From positions 1-42,866 of the IMG/VR virus record IMGVR_UViG_3300033145_000399: a stretch of DNA of 42,866 nt. One strand, written 5' to 3'. This DNA is from a virus. Shown piece after piece: positions 33,014 to 41,858 of this stretch. Each line of letters begins with the position of its first letter. Position 1 is the first letter of the stretch. The position numbers were made by a program, and so were the translations under genes. The notes under the pieces are model-generated. The model was not told the DNA's origin. It did not search any database and saw nothing but the letters and a program-made list of their open reading frames with translations.

Positions 33014-34450
33014 TTATGGTGAATGAACCTCTAAAACAGATCCAAATGATATATAAGTTCTTACTTGACTACCACCCATCAAATTTACCCATATAGTGCC
33101 ATTGCTCGCATATAGTTTACCATCAGTGGATAATCTTCTAAGCCTACCAGGGAATACAGAAGCAGTCCCTAGATCATCTACAGTTTCTATAACAACATTT
33201 TGTAAATCTTGATTATTGCAATTGAGAGCTTCGCCTAATGGATTATCAACTTTAGCGTTCCAGTTAAGCCTATCTTCAATTTGTAAGTCTTTTCTTCTAT
33301 AATCTAAAGTTTGGACAACAGCAGGTGATCCTTCTTTAACTACTATTCTAAATAAATGCCACGCTACACCACTACTATTAAGAAAATCTGGGGCATCTGC
33401 AATAGGAGATATTCTTGCTGTGTTTTTACTTGGATATTCTGCTTGTCCAATAACCATATGGAAATTACCTGGTCCAGTTATAAATAGTTCGTCAGCTCTC
33501 CAATAGTCAGCAGTTAAATCAGCCAATGTTCCATCTCCATCATCATACTGAGAAGTGTTTATTTCTTGCTGAGCTGTTGTAGGTGTCCAACCACCAGAAC
33601 CATCTTTTCTCCAATATGTAAAAGTAATTGGGGTTGCTCCATTTAATGTAAACTTTTTATATAAATGGAATCCTACAAAATTAGATACATCAAGTTTCTT
33701 ATTATTGGCTCCATTAATCGTTGTTATTCCACCACTCAATACAATATTCCCATTTTCCCCTTGAGTTGCAGCAAATTGAGTTTGTTTTCTTATAATCTGC
33801 CCTGCTTCCCAGGGACTATTATGAATTTCAACAATATCACTATCGGCTGTGAATACTACACCTAACAAGACATATTGATCATGGTCTTGTTCTGTGGTTG
33901 ATATATCTAAAGCACCAGTTTTATCTATTGCTATAAAATTTATATCATCATCATTGGTAGCTTGATTAGAAAAAGCATCCCAGGTAACCCTTTTGCTAAG
34001 TCCATCTTGAACTACATAAGCAACACCGGAAGCTATATTAATAGTAAGCCCACCATTGTCAGTTATAGCACCGCCTGAAATTGCCCCTGTTGATTTTCTT
34101 TCACTACCCTCTTGGTTTAAATCATCAACTGCTTTTTTAGTCCAAGACATGATCATCTTGTAGGTAGCATCAGCAGTATTTTTAGTAGAAGCTCCAGTAG
34201 ATTCCTGATTTCTTACAATAGTTAAAGTATCAGTTGACCTTGCAGTCACCCTGACTATTTCTACATTTGGATCTTCTGTTGGGTTGGAATAATTAGTAGA
34301 ATCCCACCAGACAAGGTTAAATTCACCATCTGAAGATGGTTGTGGTAACTTAGCTCCATCACCAGTTTTTAAAACTATTGCGGTAGCTGAGGCATCATAT
34401 CCAATAGATACCTCAACTTTCGCAAAGTTTTTCGCTACATCCAAAGACAT
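33014..34450 (-). CDS. Tail fibre/tail protein, 478 aa
   Basis: The N-terminal 110 residues (FNLVWWDSTNY, VEIVRVTARSTDTLTIVRNQE) are the attachment-type domain found at the start of many phage tail fibres, where it links to the tail. The rest is beta-rich with Gly/Asn/Thr and aromatic residues; a repeat-like IPxAD pattern is not obvious. Likely binds to the tail and presents a receptor-binding region. AAAGGGGG precedes the ATG. Confidence 0.65.
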   Translation of the reverse strand: MSLDVAKNFAKVEVSIGYDASATAIVLKTGDGAKLPQPSSDGEFNLVWWDSTNYSNPTEDPNVEIVRVTARSTDTLTIVRNQESTGASTKNTADATYKMIMSWTKKAVDDLNQEGSERKSTGAISGGAITDNGGLTINIASGVAYVVQDGLSKRVTWDAFSNQATNDDDINFIAIDKTGALDISTTEQDHDQYVLLGVVFTADSDIVEIHNSPWEAGQIIRKQTQFAATQGENGNIVLSGGITTINGANNKKLDVSNFVGFHLYKKFTLNGATPITFTYWRKDGSGGWTPTTAQQEINTSQYDDGDGTLADLTADYWRADELFITGPGNFHMVIGQAEYPSKNTARISPIADAPDFLNSSGVAWHLFRIVVKEGSPAVVQTLDYRRKDLQIEDRLNWNAKVDNPLGEALNCNNQDLQNVVIETVDDLGTASVFPGRLRRLSTDGKLYASNGTIWVNLMGGSQVRTYISFGSVLEVHSP

Positions 34451-34466
34451 TAGCTACCCCCTTTAA

Positions 34467-34946
34467 TTAAGAGTTCCCGAAGGTAACAGTCCAAGTGATT
34501 TCTAGTGAATCTAATGCACCTTTATTAATGACTGAGAAGTCATCATATAGGAACATATCACCAGAAGCAGAAGCACTAAATAAGCCAGCTTCAGTTAAAG
34601 CACCTGTACCAGTCCCAGCAGGGAAAGTACATACATAGATGACATCATTATCATCACCGCCAGCACCTTGAGCTGTGCTATCTAAGACAACACGAACTAC
34701 TGAAGTAGCAAGATCTGTATCAGTAGATGTTTGTCCAGATCCAGTACCTACACCCATGTGACTTGCTGAATCGTCTGATCCACCTGAAACAAGATCAGCA
34801 GTTAAGCGATCATATTCAACAGTGACAAGATTGTGTCGTTCAATCTCGCTTTTGACATTACCATCTTTGTCCTTGAGGACAGCCTTGAAATGCCCCACGA
34901 TTGGCTGTTTCGCTACAAACCCATCTCTAGGTTTTGAATTTTTCAT
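34467..34946 (-). CDS. Small tail-associated beta protein, 159 aa
   Basis: I chose ATG 34946 (MKNSKPRDGF) because AAAAAGG lies seven bases upstream; ATG 34952 and 35003 are alternatives. The product has a Gly/Ser/Thr-rich core and a closing block, ALTEAGLF then DSLEITWTVTFG, seen in small phage proteins near tail-fibre genes. It may be a capsid decoration or tail accessory protein. It lies between the glycosyltransferases and the fibre genes. Confidence 0.6.
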   Translation of the reverse strand: MKNSKPRDGFVAKQPIVGHFKAVLKDKDGNVKSEIERHNLVTVEYDRLTADLVSGGSDDSASHMGVGTGSGQTSTDTDLATSVVRVVLDSTAQGAGGDDNDVIYVCTFPAGTGTGALTEAGLFSASASGDMFLYDDFSVINKGALDSLEITWTVTFGNS

Positions 34947-34977
34947 TTCCATAGCCTTTTTGGTTATTAATATTAGA

Positions 34978-36051
34978 TTAAGAAGTTTTGAAAGCTTCAT
35001 CAATTTTATTATCCCATCTTTTTACCATTGTTAAAATAGAGTAGTTTTTTATAGCCCATTTCTTAGCCAGTAAACCTGATTGCTTCCTAAAGTTTTTATC
35101 AGCTATCAGCTTATCTAAGTTGTTAAACCAATCATTAGATGTCTTACAAATAAACAGTGGTAAATTTCTATATTGTGATACATCAGATGCTACTAATGGG
35201 ACACCCATCATTGCACATTCTAACCATTTTAAATTAGATTTACATCTGTTAAATTTAGTATCTGTTAATGGAGCCATCCCAATATCAAGCCCTATATTGG
35301 TTAGTCTTTGAACAAAATGAATCAAGCCCACCTGTGGCTCTACACGATAAGGAAAACCATTAAAGCCAGGGTCATACCCCATAAATACAAATTCAATTTT
35401 ATCACCATACTTTTTATATATCCTAACCAAAGCTTCTTCAACCTGGTTTTTTACTTCTTCACCAGCATAAATATGGAACCTCCCACCATACCAACCAATC
35501 TTAATTTTATCGCTTTTCTCTGATGGGTATAGTGACCATTCTTTAATATCAGTAGCATTTGGGATAGCCCAGGTGGGTCTGTTATACTCTTTACGATAAA
35601 CATTAGCCAATTCTTCAGTGGTAGTAATAACCCCATGAACATAAGGCAATAGCCTATTAACAAAATCCATGTTCATCTTATAAGAATCTATCTCTTCTTG
35701 ATCGCCAGTACCTTCCCATATATTAAGAAGATTATCGTCAGTCTGATAAAGCACAGTTTTGCCAAGCTCAAAGGCTCTTTCAGCCATTAACTCACAATCT
35801 GCAAACTTATATAGCCTGGAGAAGATAACTACATCAGCCCACTCAATAGGGGATAGATCAGCTTCATAGCTATCACAGTTTTCCCTGTCTGGTGTGCTTT
35901 TAAAATACCTAACATCAAGACCACGAATAATTCTAAATTCGTGACGAGAAAATTTAGCTGGTAGAAATGCCCTGTAGTAATCTACTGGACTTTGTTTTAC
36001 CGGTGTACTAATTACTAGAAATAATACCTTTAGACTTTGCAAGTTGTTCAT
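34978..36051 (-). CDS. GT4-type glycosyltransferase, 357 aa
   Basis: A GT-B fold protein. The N-terminal domain has YRAFLPAKFSRHEFRIIRG and the C-terminal domain has KIGWYGGR, DIGMAPLTDTKFNRCKSN and a GVPLVASDVSQY donor-binding segment. It is a close cousin of the next gene upstream (37153-36008), with which it overlaps by 44 bp, and the pair look like a duplication. Sugar and acceptor cannot be told from sequence. Confidence 0.8.
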   Translation of the reverse strand: MNNLQSLKVLFLVISTPVKQSPVDYYRAFLPAKFSRHEFRIIRGLDVRYFKSTPDRENCDSYEADLSPIEWADVVIFSRLYKFADCELMAERAFELGKTVLYQTDDNLLNIWEGTGDQEEIDSYKMNMDFVNRLLPYVHGVITTTEELANVYRKEYNRPTWAIPNATDIKEWSLYPSEKSDKIKIGWYGGRFHIYAGEEVKNQVEEALVRIYKKYGDKIEFVFMGYDPGFNGFPYRVEPQVGLIHFVQRLTNIGLDIGMAPLTDTKFNRCKSNLKWLECAMMGVPLVASDVSQYRNLPLFICKTSNDWFNNLDKLIADKNFRKQSGLLAKKWAIKNYSILTMVKRWDNKIDEAFKTS

Positions 36052-37153
36052 AAGCTTGATCCCATAATTTAGCGTTGTTTTTTATATTATAATTTTCAAT
36101 TACATCTTTTTTAGCAAGCAATCCTAAGTCAGTTCTTAACTGTGGATTCTCAATCAACTCCTTAATAGCTTTGTACCAATCGTTATATCTATTTTTAACC
36201 AATACAGATTTAGTATCATTATATGGAGCTACCTTAGAAGCAACAGTAGGCACACCAAGCAAGCCATATTCAAGATATTTAATATTTGACTTAGCTCTGT
36301 TAAATTCAGTATCACGAAGAGGAGCAAGACCAATATCAAAATCAAGTGTACTTAATCTCTTTGGGTACTTTATCAATGGAACTGGCTTGTAGAATTTAGC
36401 CTCTTTCATATCAAGTTTGTCTCTGGTTAGGTTGGTAAAGAAACAAATCTCAACCTTTTTCCCATACTCTTTTTTTATCTTCTTTAAAGCATCTAACAAT
36501 TCGGTATCAGAAAAATCATACATATGAGACCAAGACCCTTGCCAGCCTATTCTAACTACCCCTTCTTTCCCATCAGCAGTATGTTTCTTTAATGGAAAAT
36601 CCCAATCTTTTAAATCAACAGAGTTTGGCAATACAAACATCTCTGCACTAGCCTTCAGAGTGTCTCTGTACGCATCAGCAAGCTCTTTTGTGGTAACAAA
36701 CATCCCATCAACAAAAGGCAAAGCCCAATTAACAAACTGAATATTCTTAAACATCTTAGGCATATCGCTCATACTACGCTTTAATAGTTGTCCAGCTTTA
36801 TGAATATAGTCATCAGTTTCATAAACAACTATTTTACCCATACCCATAGCTATCTCTGCTGTACCACCAACTAAAGGCACTTGATCAAAATGCCTTTGGA
36901 ATACCACAATATCAGCCCATTTAATATCTGTAGTTATAATTTCTACACGCTCCACTCTTTGCTCACCAATGTTTTTAACAATATTGGTATCAATAGTATC
37001 AAGAACTCTCACATTATGTTTTGAATATCTAGTAGGTAAAATAGCACGATAAAGAGTACAGGCGTTAGCCATACGCTCATCAAACTTGCGTTCCTTTAGA
37101 TTAACACCGGTATTAACATAGATTAAAATATTTAGTTTTTTATTTAATGCCAT
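36008..37153 (-). CDS. GT4-type glycosyltransferase, 381 aa
   Basis: Shares YRAILPTRYSKH, VRIGWQGSWSH, DIGLAPLRDTEFNRAKSN and GVPTVASKVAPY with the following gene, showing a common GT-B template. The C-terminal acid-rich and Asn-rich region is consistent with a family-4 enzyme. It lies in the glycan cassette between a GT2 enzyme and its paralog. The leader (AAAAAACATG) lacks a Shine-Dalgarno. Confidence 0.8.
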   Translation of the reverse strand: MALNKKLNILIYVNTGVNLKERKFDERMANACTLYRAILPTRYSKHNVRVLDTIDTNIVKNIGEQRVERVEIITTDIKWADIVVFQRHFDQVPLVGGTAEIAMGMGKIVVYETDDYIHKAGQLLKRSMSDMPKMFKNIQFVNWALPFVDGMFVTTKELADAYRDTLKASAEMFVLPNSVDLKDWDFPLKKHTADGKEGVVRIGWQGSWSHMYDFSDTELLDALKKIKKEYGKKVEICFFTNLTRDKLDMKEAKFYKPVPLIKYPKRLSTLDFDIGLAPLRDTEFNRAKSNIKYLEYGLLGVPTVASKVAPYNDTKSVLVKNRYNDWYKAIKELIENPQLRTDLGLLAKKDVIENYNIKNNAKLWDQAYEQLAKSKGIISSN

Positions 37154-37874
37154 GTTTTTTATTAAATTTTTCTCTATTAATAGCTACCATCTTTTCTCTA
37201 AAACCTTTTACAGTTTCAAGTGTTTTATTTTTATAGTGATGGATAAGGACATTATTAGCTCTCATTGGTGGATGACCAGCCTTAGCCAATCTCAATTCAA
37301 AATCAGTATCTTCATACCATCCAGGAAAGAACTGTTCATCAAAATAACCTATTTGTTCAAAAGCTTCTTTGCTAACCATAAAGCAGAAACCAGCCAACCT
37401 GTGAGTTTCTACCTGTGGTATTACTTTATCCACTTCAGCAGCCTGTTTCTCCCAATCAGCAGGTAAGTCCTGTTCAGTGAATCTTGGGTAGATACACCAT
37501 AGATTAAACTTCTTAGCTAAGGCATAGAGCTTGTGAGCCCAACCATAACTTACTTTAATATCATTATTAATAATCAGAGCATATTTAGCACCCTTCTTAA
37601 ATGCTAACTTAGCTCCTTGATTCCAACTTGCGGCTACCCCAACATTCTCAGTATTACGAATATAACCACATAACATTGGCTCTTTTTCTAACTCTTCTCT
37701 GGTATCGTCAGTAGAAGCATTATCTACCACAACAACTTTTAGTAAATCAGAATGTTGTCTAATACTATTTAAAGTTTGTTTAGTCCACTTCCATTGGTTC
37801 ATAACCGGTATGACTACAACAACCTCAGAGAACAATCCTCTTTCCAGACCTATATTTCCCACGACTTTCTCCAT
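37140..37874 (-). CDS. GT2-type glycosyltransferase, 244 aa
   Basis: GT-A fold with VVVVIPVMNQW at the start, VVVVDNASTDDT, RNTENVGVAASWNQG and the NND metal motif (ALIINNDIKV). GWYEDTDFELRLAKAG provides the base region typical of rhamnosyl/glucosyl GT2 enzymes. It transfers a sugar from a nucleotide donor in the cytoplasm. Overlaps both neighbours, so part of one operon. Confidence 0.85.
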   Translation of the reverse strand: MEKVVGNIGLERGLFSEVVVVIPVMNQWKWTKQTLNSIRQHSDLLKVVVVDNASTDDTREELEKEPMLCGYIRNTENVGVAASWNQGAKLAFKKGAKYALIINNDIKVSYGWAHKLYALAKKFNLWCIYPRFTEQDLPADWEKQAAEVDKVIPQVETHRLAGFCFMVSKEAFEQIGYFDEQFFPGWYEDTDFELRLAKAGHPPMRANNVLIHHYKNKTLETVKGFREKMVAINREKFNKKHGIK

Positions 37875-38601
37875 CTAATCTATCTTTTAAAATATGACCA
37901 CACTGTCTATCTTCAAAACTTTTTATTGAATAATCTAAATATTTACCATACTCACCTAATGACATATGCCTACAAAGATCAGGGATAACATTACCAACAA
38001 AGTAACCCTTAGCCTTAATCAAGTGGGAGTAAACTGCATCTTCAGAAATCTCATTTGTCCAGATCTGCTCATCCCATCTAACCTTCTCGTTTTTAAACAA
38101 ACCAACTCTAACCACACAAGTACCACCTATATTCCACCAATGCCTATTAATCTTTTTACCATTTTCTTCATAAACCTCTAGTTTCGTATGCTCTTTATCT
38201 TTTGGTAGATGTTGCATCTGGTTCATAATGCCAACTTGTCCAAGCTCAGGCATTGCTTCTAACAATTCCATTGCTTCTAAGTCCCAGCCTTCTATATGAA
38301 CCATATCGTTGTCAGAACTATGCAAGAACAAAACATCCGGATGAGCTCTATCCCATCCTTGATTCCTAGCATACCCAGGGTACATATTTCTAGCATTTAG
38401 AATAACTTTGTCAATTCTCCCATCAAGATATTGCTGTATCAACCATTCCTGAGTTCCATCATCTGAATTATTATCAACAACAATTAACTCACCAGGAACT
38501 TGTCTTGTTTTTAATAATTCACTAACAGTAGCCTTTGTATAGTCTAAACGATTATAGGTTACTATTGTGCTGCTTATTATAGGCTTCAACTGCTTCTTCA
38601 T
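37825..38601 (-). CDS. GT2-type glycosyltransferase, 258 aa
   Basis: I chose ATG 38601 (MKKQLKPI); an earlier ATG at 38646 would overlap the upstream gene by 95 bp. TIVTYNRLDYT, LIVVDNNSDDGTQEW, the ARNQG motif and FLHSSDNDMV fit a GT-A family 2 enzyme. EISEDAVYSHLIKAKGY is the likely acceptor/base region. It overlaps the next gene by 50 bp. Confidence 0.8.
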   Translation of the reverse strand: MKKQLKPIISSTIVTYNRLDYTKATVSELLKTRQVPGELIVVDNNSDDGTQEWLIQQYLDGRIDKVILNARNMYPGYARNQGWDRAHPDVLFLHSSDNDMVHIEGWDLEAMELLEAMPELGQVGIMNQMQHLPKDKEHTKLEVYEENGKKINRHWWNIGGTCVVRVGLFKNEKVRWDEQIWTNEISEDAVYSHLIKAKGYFVGNVIPDLCRHMSLGEYGKYLDYSIKSFEDRQCGHILKDRLDGESRGKYRSGKRIVL

Positions 38602-39262
38602 AATCTTCTTTGGTATCAATTTCTTTAACAAACAATTCTCCAGCATCTACTACTTTCATTGGTATTTCCATGCGATCAAATACATCTTCGTAATAATTCT
38701 GGAAATCATCTTTAGTAAATGTCTCTGCGTACTTTTTTATATACTTTGGAGATATTTTATACAACCCTATAGCTTCACCAATTGGATTCTTAATTTTCTT
38801 ACCAATATTGATTATGCTATCACTGCCTTCTGCCTTAACTGCTACAGCCACCTCTTCATCACCAACCTTGCCTTTTTTAACAATGGCTGCATTTTGAGCA
38901 GGACACTCAACTAACATCTTTAATAGTTTTGGATCAAAAATCACATCACCATTAAGTATCAATAAATCTTCTTGGATCTCTGACCAATCACAAACAATCT
39001 GTACTGAGGCTGCGGTATTAGTAAATTTCCAAAAATGGTTAGCTACCATAGCATTAGCTTCACCAAAATCTTTCAAGATGTGACCAAAGCCATATCCCAT
39101 AACAATATAAACATCATAGCCAGAAATACCGACAGCTTTAAGAGCCTCCATTTGATGACGAATGATTGGTCTATCACCAATCTCTAGGTATGATTTAGGC
39201 TTATCACCATTAAGCCCCTTCATTCTTCTACCCATACCAGCAGCTAAAATTACAGCTTTCAT
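38552..39262 (-). CDS. LicC-like nucleotidyltransferase (CTP:phosphocholine-type), 236 aa
   Basis: ILAAGMGRRM, the KPKSYLEIGDRPI segment, LLILNGDVIFD and VKEIDTKEDYEEA form the pattern of small NTP transferases such as LicC/phosphocholine cytidylyltransferase and related sugar enzymes. Product could be CDP-choline or another CDP-alcohol, or an NDP-sugar. The glycerophosphotransferase-like gene nearby would use a CDP-alcohol donor, so the two could work together. Substrate remains uncertain. Confidence 0.7.
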   Translation of the reverse strand: MKAVILAAGMGRRMKGLNGDKPKSYLEIGDRPIIRHQMEALKAVGISGYDVYIVMGYGFGHILKDFGEANAMVANHFWKFTNTAASVQIVCDWSEIQEDLLILNGDVIFDPKLLKMLVECPAQNAAIVKKGKVGDEEVAVAVKAEGSDSIINIGKKIKNPIGEAIGLYKISPKYIKKYAETFTKDDFQNYYEDVFDRMEIPMKVVDAGELFVKEIDTKEDYEEAVEAYNKQHNSNL

Positions 39263-39264
39263 AA

Positions 39265-39834
39265 TTACTTCTTTAATAAAAATATAGTTTCATAACTTGC
39301 TTCTTGTCCTTCTGGGCTTACCCACATTCTTTCAATCGTGTCCATTACCTTAAACCCAGCAAGGCTAAATATTCTAGTCCATTGCAATATACTCATATCA
39401 GCTAAATGAGTAACCCAATTATCAACAAACTCACTACCTGGCTGTGGTACAACAATAACAACCCAACCACCACCTCTAACAGCCCTGTGGATATTGTACA
39501 TAACCAATAATGGGAAGGGTGAATGTTCTAATACATGACGAGCATAAACACCATCATACTCATGGTCAATTTCCATCAAGTGCATATCTTGACCATCCCC
39601 TATGTGCAAACCAAACTGCGTTACATCCATCCCTTTTTCTTTAAAGATTTCTCCACTACTCTCATCACCGCCAATCTCTAAAATTTTATTAACTTCTGGT
39701 GGGAACATACCAATGCTAACCTGTTTGCTTTCTATCTTTTTAGGATAATCCATATAGTGCATCCTCTTTTCGTGAGAAGCTACTATGCCAAGCAAATGCT
39801 CAATCGTTGCAATGTTATTTTTTGATAATTTCAT
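39265..39834 (-). CDS. SAM-dependent methyltransferase, 189 aa
   Basis: ILEIGGDESSGEIF is the SAM-binding loop, DGVYARHVLEHSPFP the acidic/HxxEH-type motif of class I methyltransferases, and LSLAGFK a late strand. It may O-methylate a sugar made by the cassette. It abuts the cytidylyltransferase gene (two bases) and overlaps the glycerophosphotransferase-like gene by 20 bp. Confidence 0.75.
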   Translation of the reverse strand: MKLSKNNIATIEHLLGIVASHEKRMHYMDYPKKIESKQVSIGMFPPEVNKILEIGGDESSGEIFKEKGMDVTQFGLHIGDGQDMHLMEIDHEYDGVYARHVLEHSPFPLLVMYNIHRAVRGGGWVVIVVPQPGSEFVDNWVTHLADMSILQWTRIFSLAGFKVMDTIERMWVSPEGQEASYETIFLLKK

Positions 39835-40771
39835 TTAATACTCTTATGCACCTTTCAATAGATAATCCTTGATAGTTCAATAATTCTGGGAACTTAACTG
39901 GATCACTTTTTAATATTTTAGGGACTAATTTTATAAACTCTTCATTTGATTTTGCTTGTGGAGCTTTCTTCTGATATTCCAATTCAACACACTGATCAAG
40001 CCTGTCATTGTTCTTGTATTGCGGATATTCGCCTTGTTTTGGATTTACGACACTTATTACCCTTTTACCCAATGCCATAGCTTCCAGGAGAACTGAAGAG
40101 ACATCAGTAACAACCAGATCAGCAGTACCCAAGAAAGGAGCGATATTGTCAGATTTTACCCTATATGGGTACATATCCTTCCATTCCTGCTTAGTAACAT
40201 CATGTAGCTTAACTATCACAGTAGTTTGATCGTTTTGGAGATTCATAATATCTTTACCAACAACCGGAATAGCAGATAGTTCATCATTGAAGGTTGGAGC
40301 GAACAAGATCATTGTCTTAGCCCAATTGTTATTTGGTTGATAGCCATCATTGAAAGCTTTATCTAATTTAGGCATACCGGTAACAATCAGCTTCTCTTCT
40401 GGAACATAAGTCATCATCTGTTCCTTGTGTAAGTCTGATGGAACAAAATGATAATCAACAGCATTTTCCCTTGCTACATAGTCAGGGCGATCAGTGAAGA
40501 AGATTCCCTTACTCCCAAGCCCATGACCTAGATTAATTAAAATGCCTTCTTTGTGAGGTGGTCTCACTCCACTATCAGCAATAAATACAACATCAGGATT
40601 ATCTACTTCCTGTATTTTTAATCCTTGCATAAAAGCACTTTCAGAAACATTCTGATTATTTGACCAAAAGCGACACTCGTGACCTTCAGCCTCTAAAGCG
40701 TGGTATAAATCTTCTAACATAGGAATATGTAGATTGTGACCTATCCAGAATTGTATCTTTAATTTATTCAT
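39815..40771 (-). CDS. CDP-glycerol glycerophosphotransferase-like (TagB/TagF family), 318 aa
   Basis: A GT-B fold protein with VFIADSGVRPPHKEG, INLGHGLGSKGI (close to the conserved GH-LG-KG of this family), an FAPTF block, and VVTDVSSVLLEAMALGKRVI as the donor site. TagB/TagF-type enzymes add glycerol-phosphate units to lipid or polymer acceptors. It is the first gene after the capsid terminator, with no Shine-Dalgarno; the T-run of the terminator lies about 18 bases upstream of its ATG. Confidence 0.8.
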   Translation of the reverse strand: MNKLKIQFWIGHNLHIPMLEDLYHALEAEGHECRFWSNNQNVSESAFMQGLKIQEVDNPDVVFIADSGVRPPHKEGILINLGHGLGSKGIFFTDRPDYVARENAVDYHFVPSDLHKEQMMTYVPEEKLIVTGMPKLDKAFNDGYQPNNNWAKTMILFAPTFNDELSAIPVVGKDIMNLQNDQTTVIVKLHDVTKQEWKDMYPYRVKSDNIAPFLGTADLVVTDVSSVLLEAMALGKRVISVVNPKQGEYPQYKNNDRLDQCVELEYQKKAPQAKSNEEFIKLVPKILKSDPVKFPELLNYQGLSIERCIRVLNEIIKK

Positions 40772-40788
40772 AATAATTTTAATTAAAA

Positions 40789-40817
40789 AGGGGTTACCCA
40801 GTGTAAAAGTAACCCCT
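40789..40817 (-). terminator. Intrinsic terminator after the major capsid gene
   Basis: AGGGGTTAC (40789-40797) pairs perfectly with GTAACCCCT (40809-40817). On the minus strand the hairpin is followed by TTTTTAATT. A second hairpin, CCTTT/AAAGG at 40841-40857, lies between the capsid stop and this stem. Readthrough would be needed for the cassette downstream, unless a promoter exists in the gap. Confidence 0.85.
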
Positions 40818-40877
40818 ATTTACAATATACACTGTTATGCCCTTTGAGTGATAAAGGAGGGCAACCCTTCATTAGTG

Positions 40878-41828
40878 CTAAGCGTTAGGATTCGCAGCGT
40901 ATGTATTGACAACATAGGAGTTAGCCGTAGGTCCCAATTTGAGACCATATACTACATCTGTGCCGATACCAATTTTACGAGCATAATCATCAACTTGCTC
41001 CATCCAGGCAGGAAGTTGACCATATGCTTTAACCATAAATTCACCACCGAAAGCCACCAATTTGGACTTGCTTGCGGAGTTGGTAACATTTTCAGAAATT
41101 CTAATGATCATGCCATTATAAATTCCCATTGCACCAGTGAATATTGGATTGTTATCGCCTCGTGACTGAGCTTCACGCTGAACCTGCAACCAAGTAGAAT
41201 CTTGGCGAAGATTATAAGCATCATAAGGGTGAACTACCACTATGAAATACTTATCTCCGTTAGATGTCTTAATTGGCATTGCACGATTCATTTCCAACGC
41301 TACCTTGATCTTATCAAGTGTAGTTGTTGAAAGTGTGTCGTCTGTACCGAGATCTGCGACAGATGTTGCATTACCAGCATAAAGAATATTAGTTGTCTGT
41401 TCAGAGGCAAAGGTACTAAATACCTTTAGATCCATCTTGTCAGATAACCAAATGCTTAATGCGGTTTGGGCTGTAGTCCTAATGTCAAACAATGCTTGCT
41501 GGTTAGCATACTTGGTCCACTTAACAGCGTGAGCAAGAATAGTCACTGTAACAGTAATCTGTCCTAGTGATAGTTCTTCTTCATTACCAGTTAAGTTGCC
41601 AGTATCGCTAGTGATCCCAGAGCCAGTAAGCAAGGAGATGGTTTGTACATGAATGGTATCTCCAGCAGAGTTCTTGGTTAGCTCATCCTTACGGATGACA
41701 GGCATACCAGAACCTTGTGGACCTTCATATGAGAACCAAAACATTTGCTTCTGAGCTTCCCACAATAAAGCAGCCGCCCAAAATTCTGGGATGGCAACAT
41801 CTACTGTGTTCAAACTAGTGAGTGTCAT
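40878..41828 (-). CDS. Major capsid protein, N4-gp56 family
   Basis: A 316-aa protein with the N4-gp56 pattern: IRKDELTKNSAGDTIHV, LTGNEEEL, VTVTILAHAVKWTKYANQQ, an AQTALSIWLSDKMD helix, then YFIVVVHPYDAYNLRQDSTW, FTGAMGIYNGMIIRISENV. It has an HK97-type fold in this family. It lies 30 bp downstream of the scaffold gene and is followed by a strong terminator, as expected for the most abundant virion protein. No Shine-Dalgarno is evident in the leader. Confidence 0.9.
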   Translation of the reverse strand: MTLTSLNTVDVAIPEFWAAALLWEAQKQMFWFSYEGPQGSGMPVIRKDELTKNSAGDTIHVQTISLLTGSGITSDTGNLTGNEEELSLGQITVTVTILAHAVKWTKYANQQALFDIRTTAQTALSIWLSDKMDLKVFSTFASEQTTNILYAGNATSVADLGTDDTLSTTTLDKIKVALEMNRAMPIKTSNGDKYFIVVVHPYDAYNLRQDSTWLQVQREAQSRGDNNPIFTGAMGIYNGMIIRISENVTNSASKSKLVAFGGEFMVKAYGQLPAWMEQVDDYARKIGIGTDVVYGLKLGPTANSYVVNTYAANPNA

Positions 41829-41858
41829 AGGTTTGCAACTTTAAGAAATAAAATAAAT

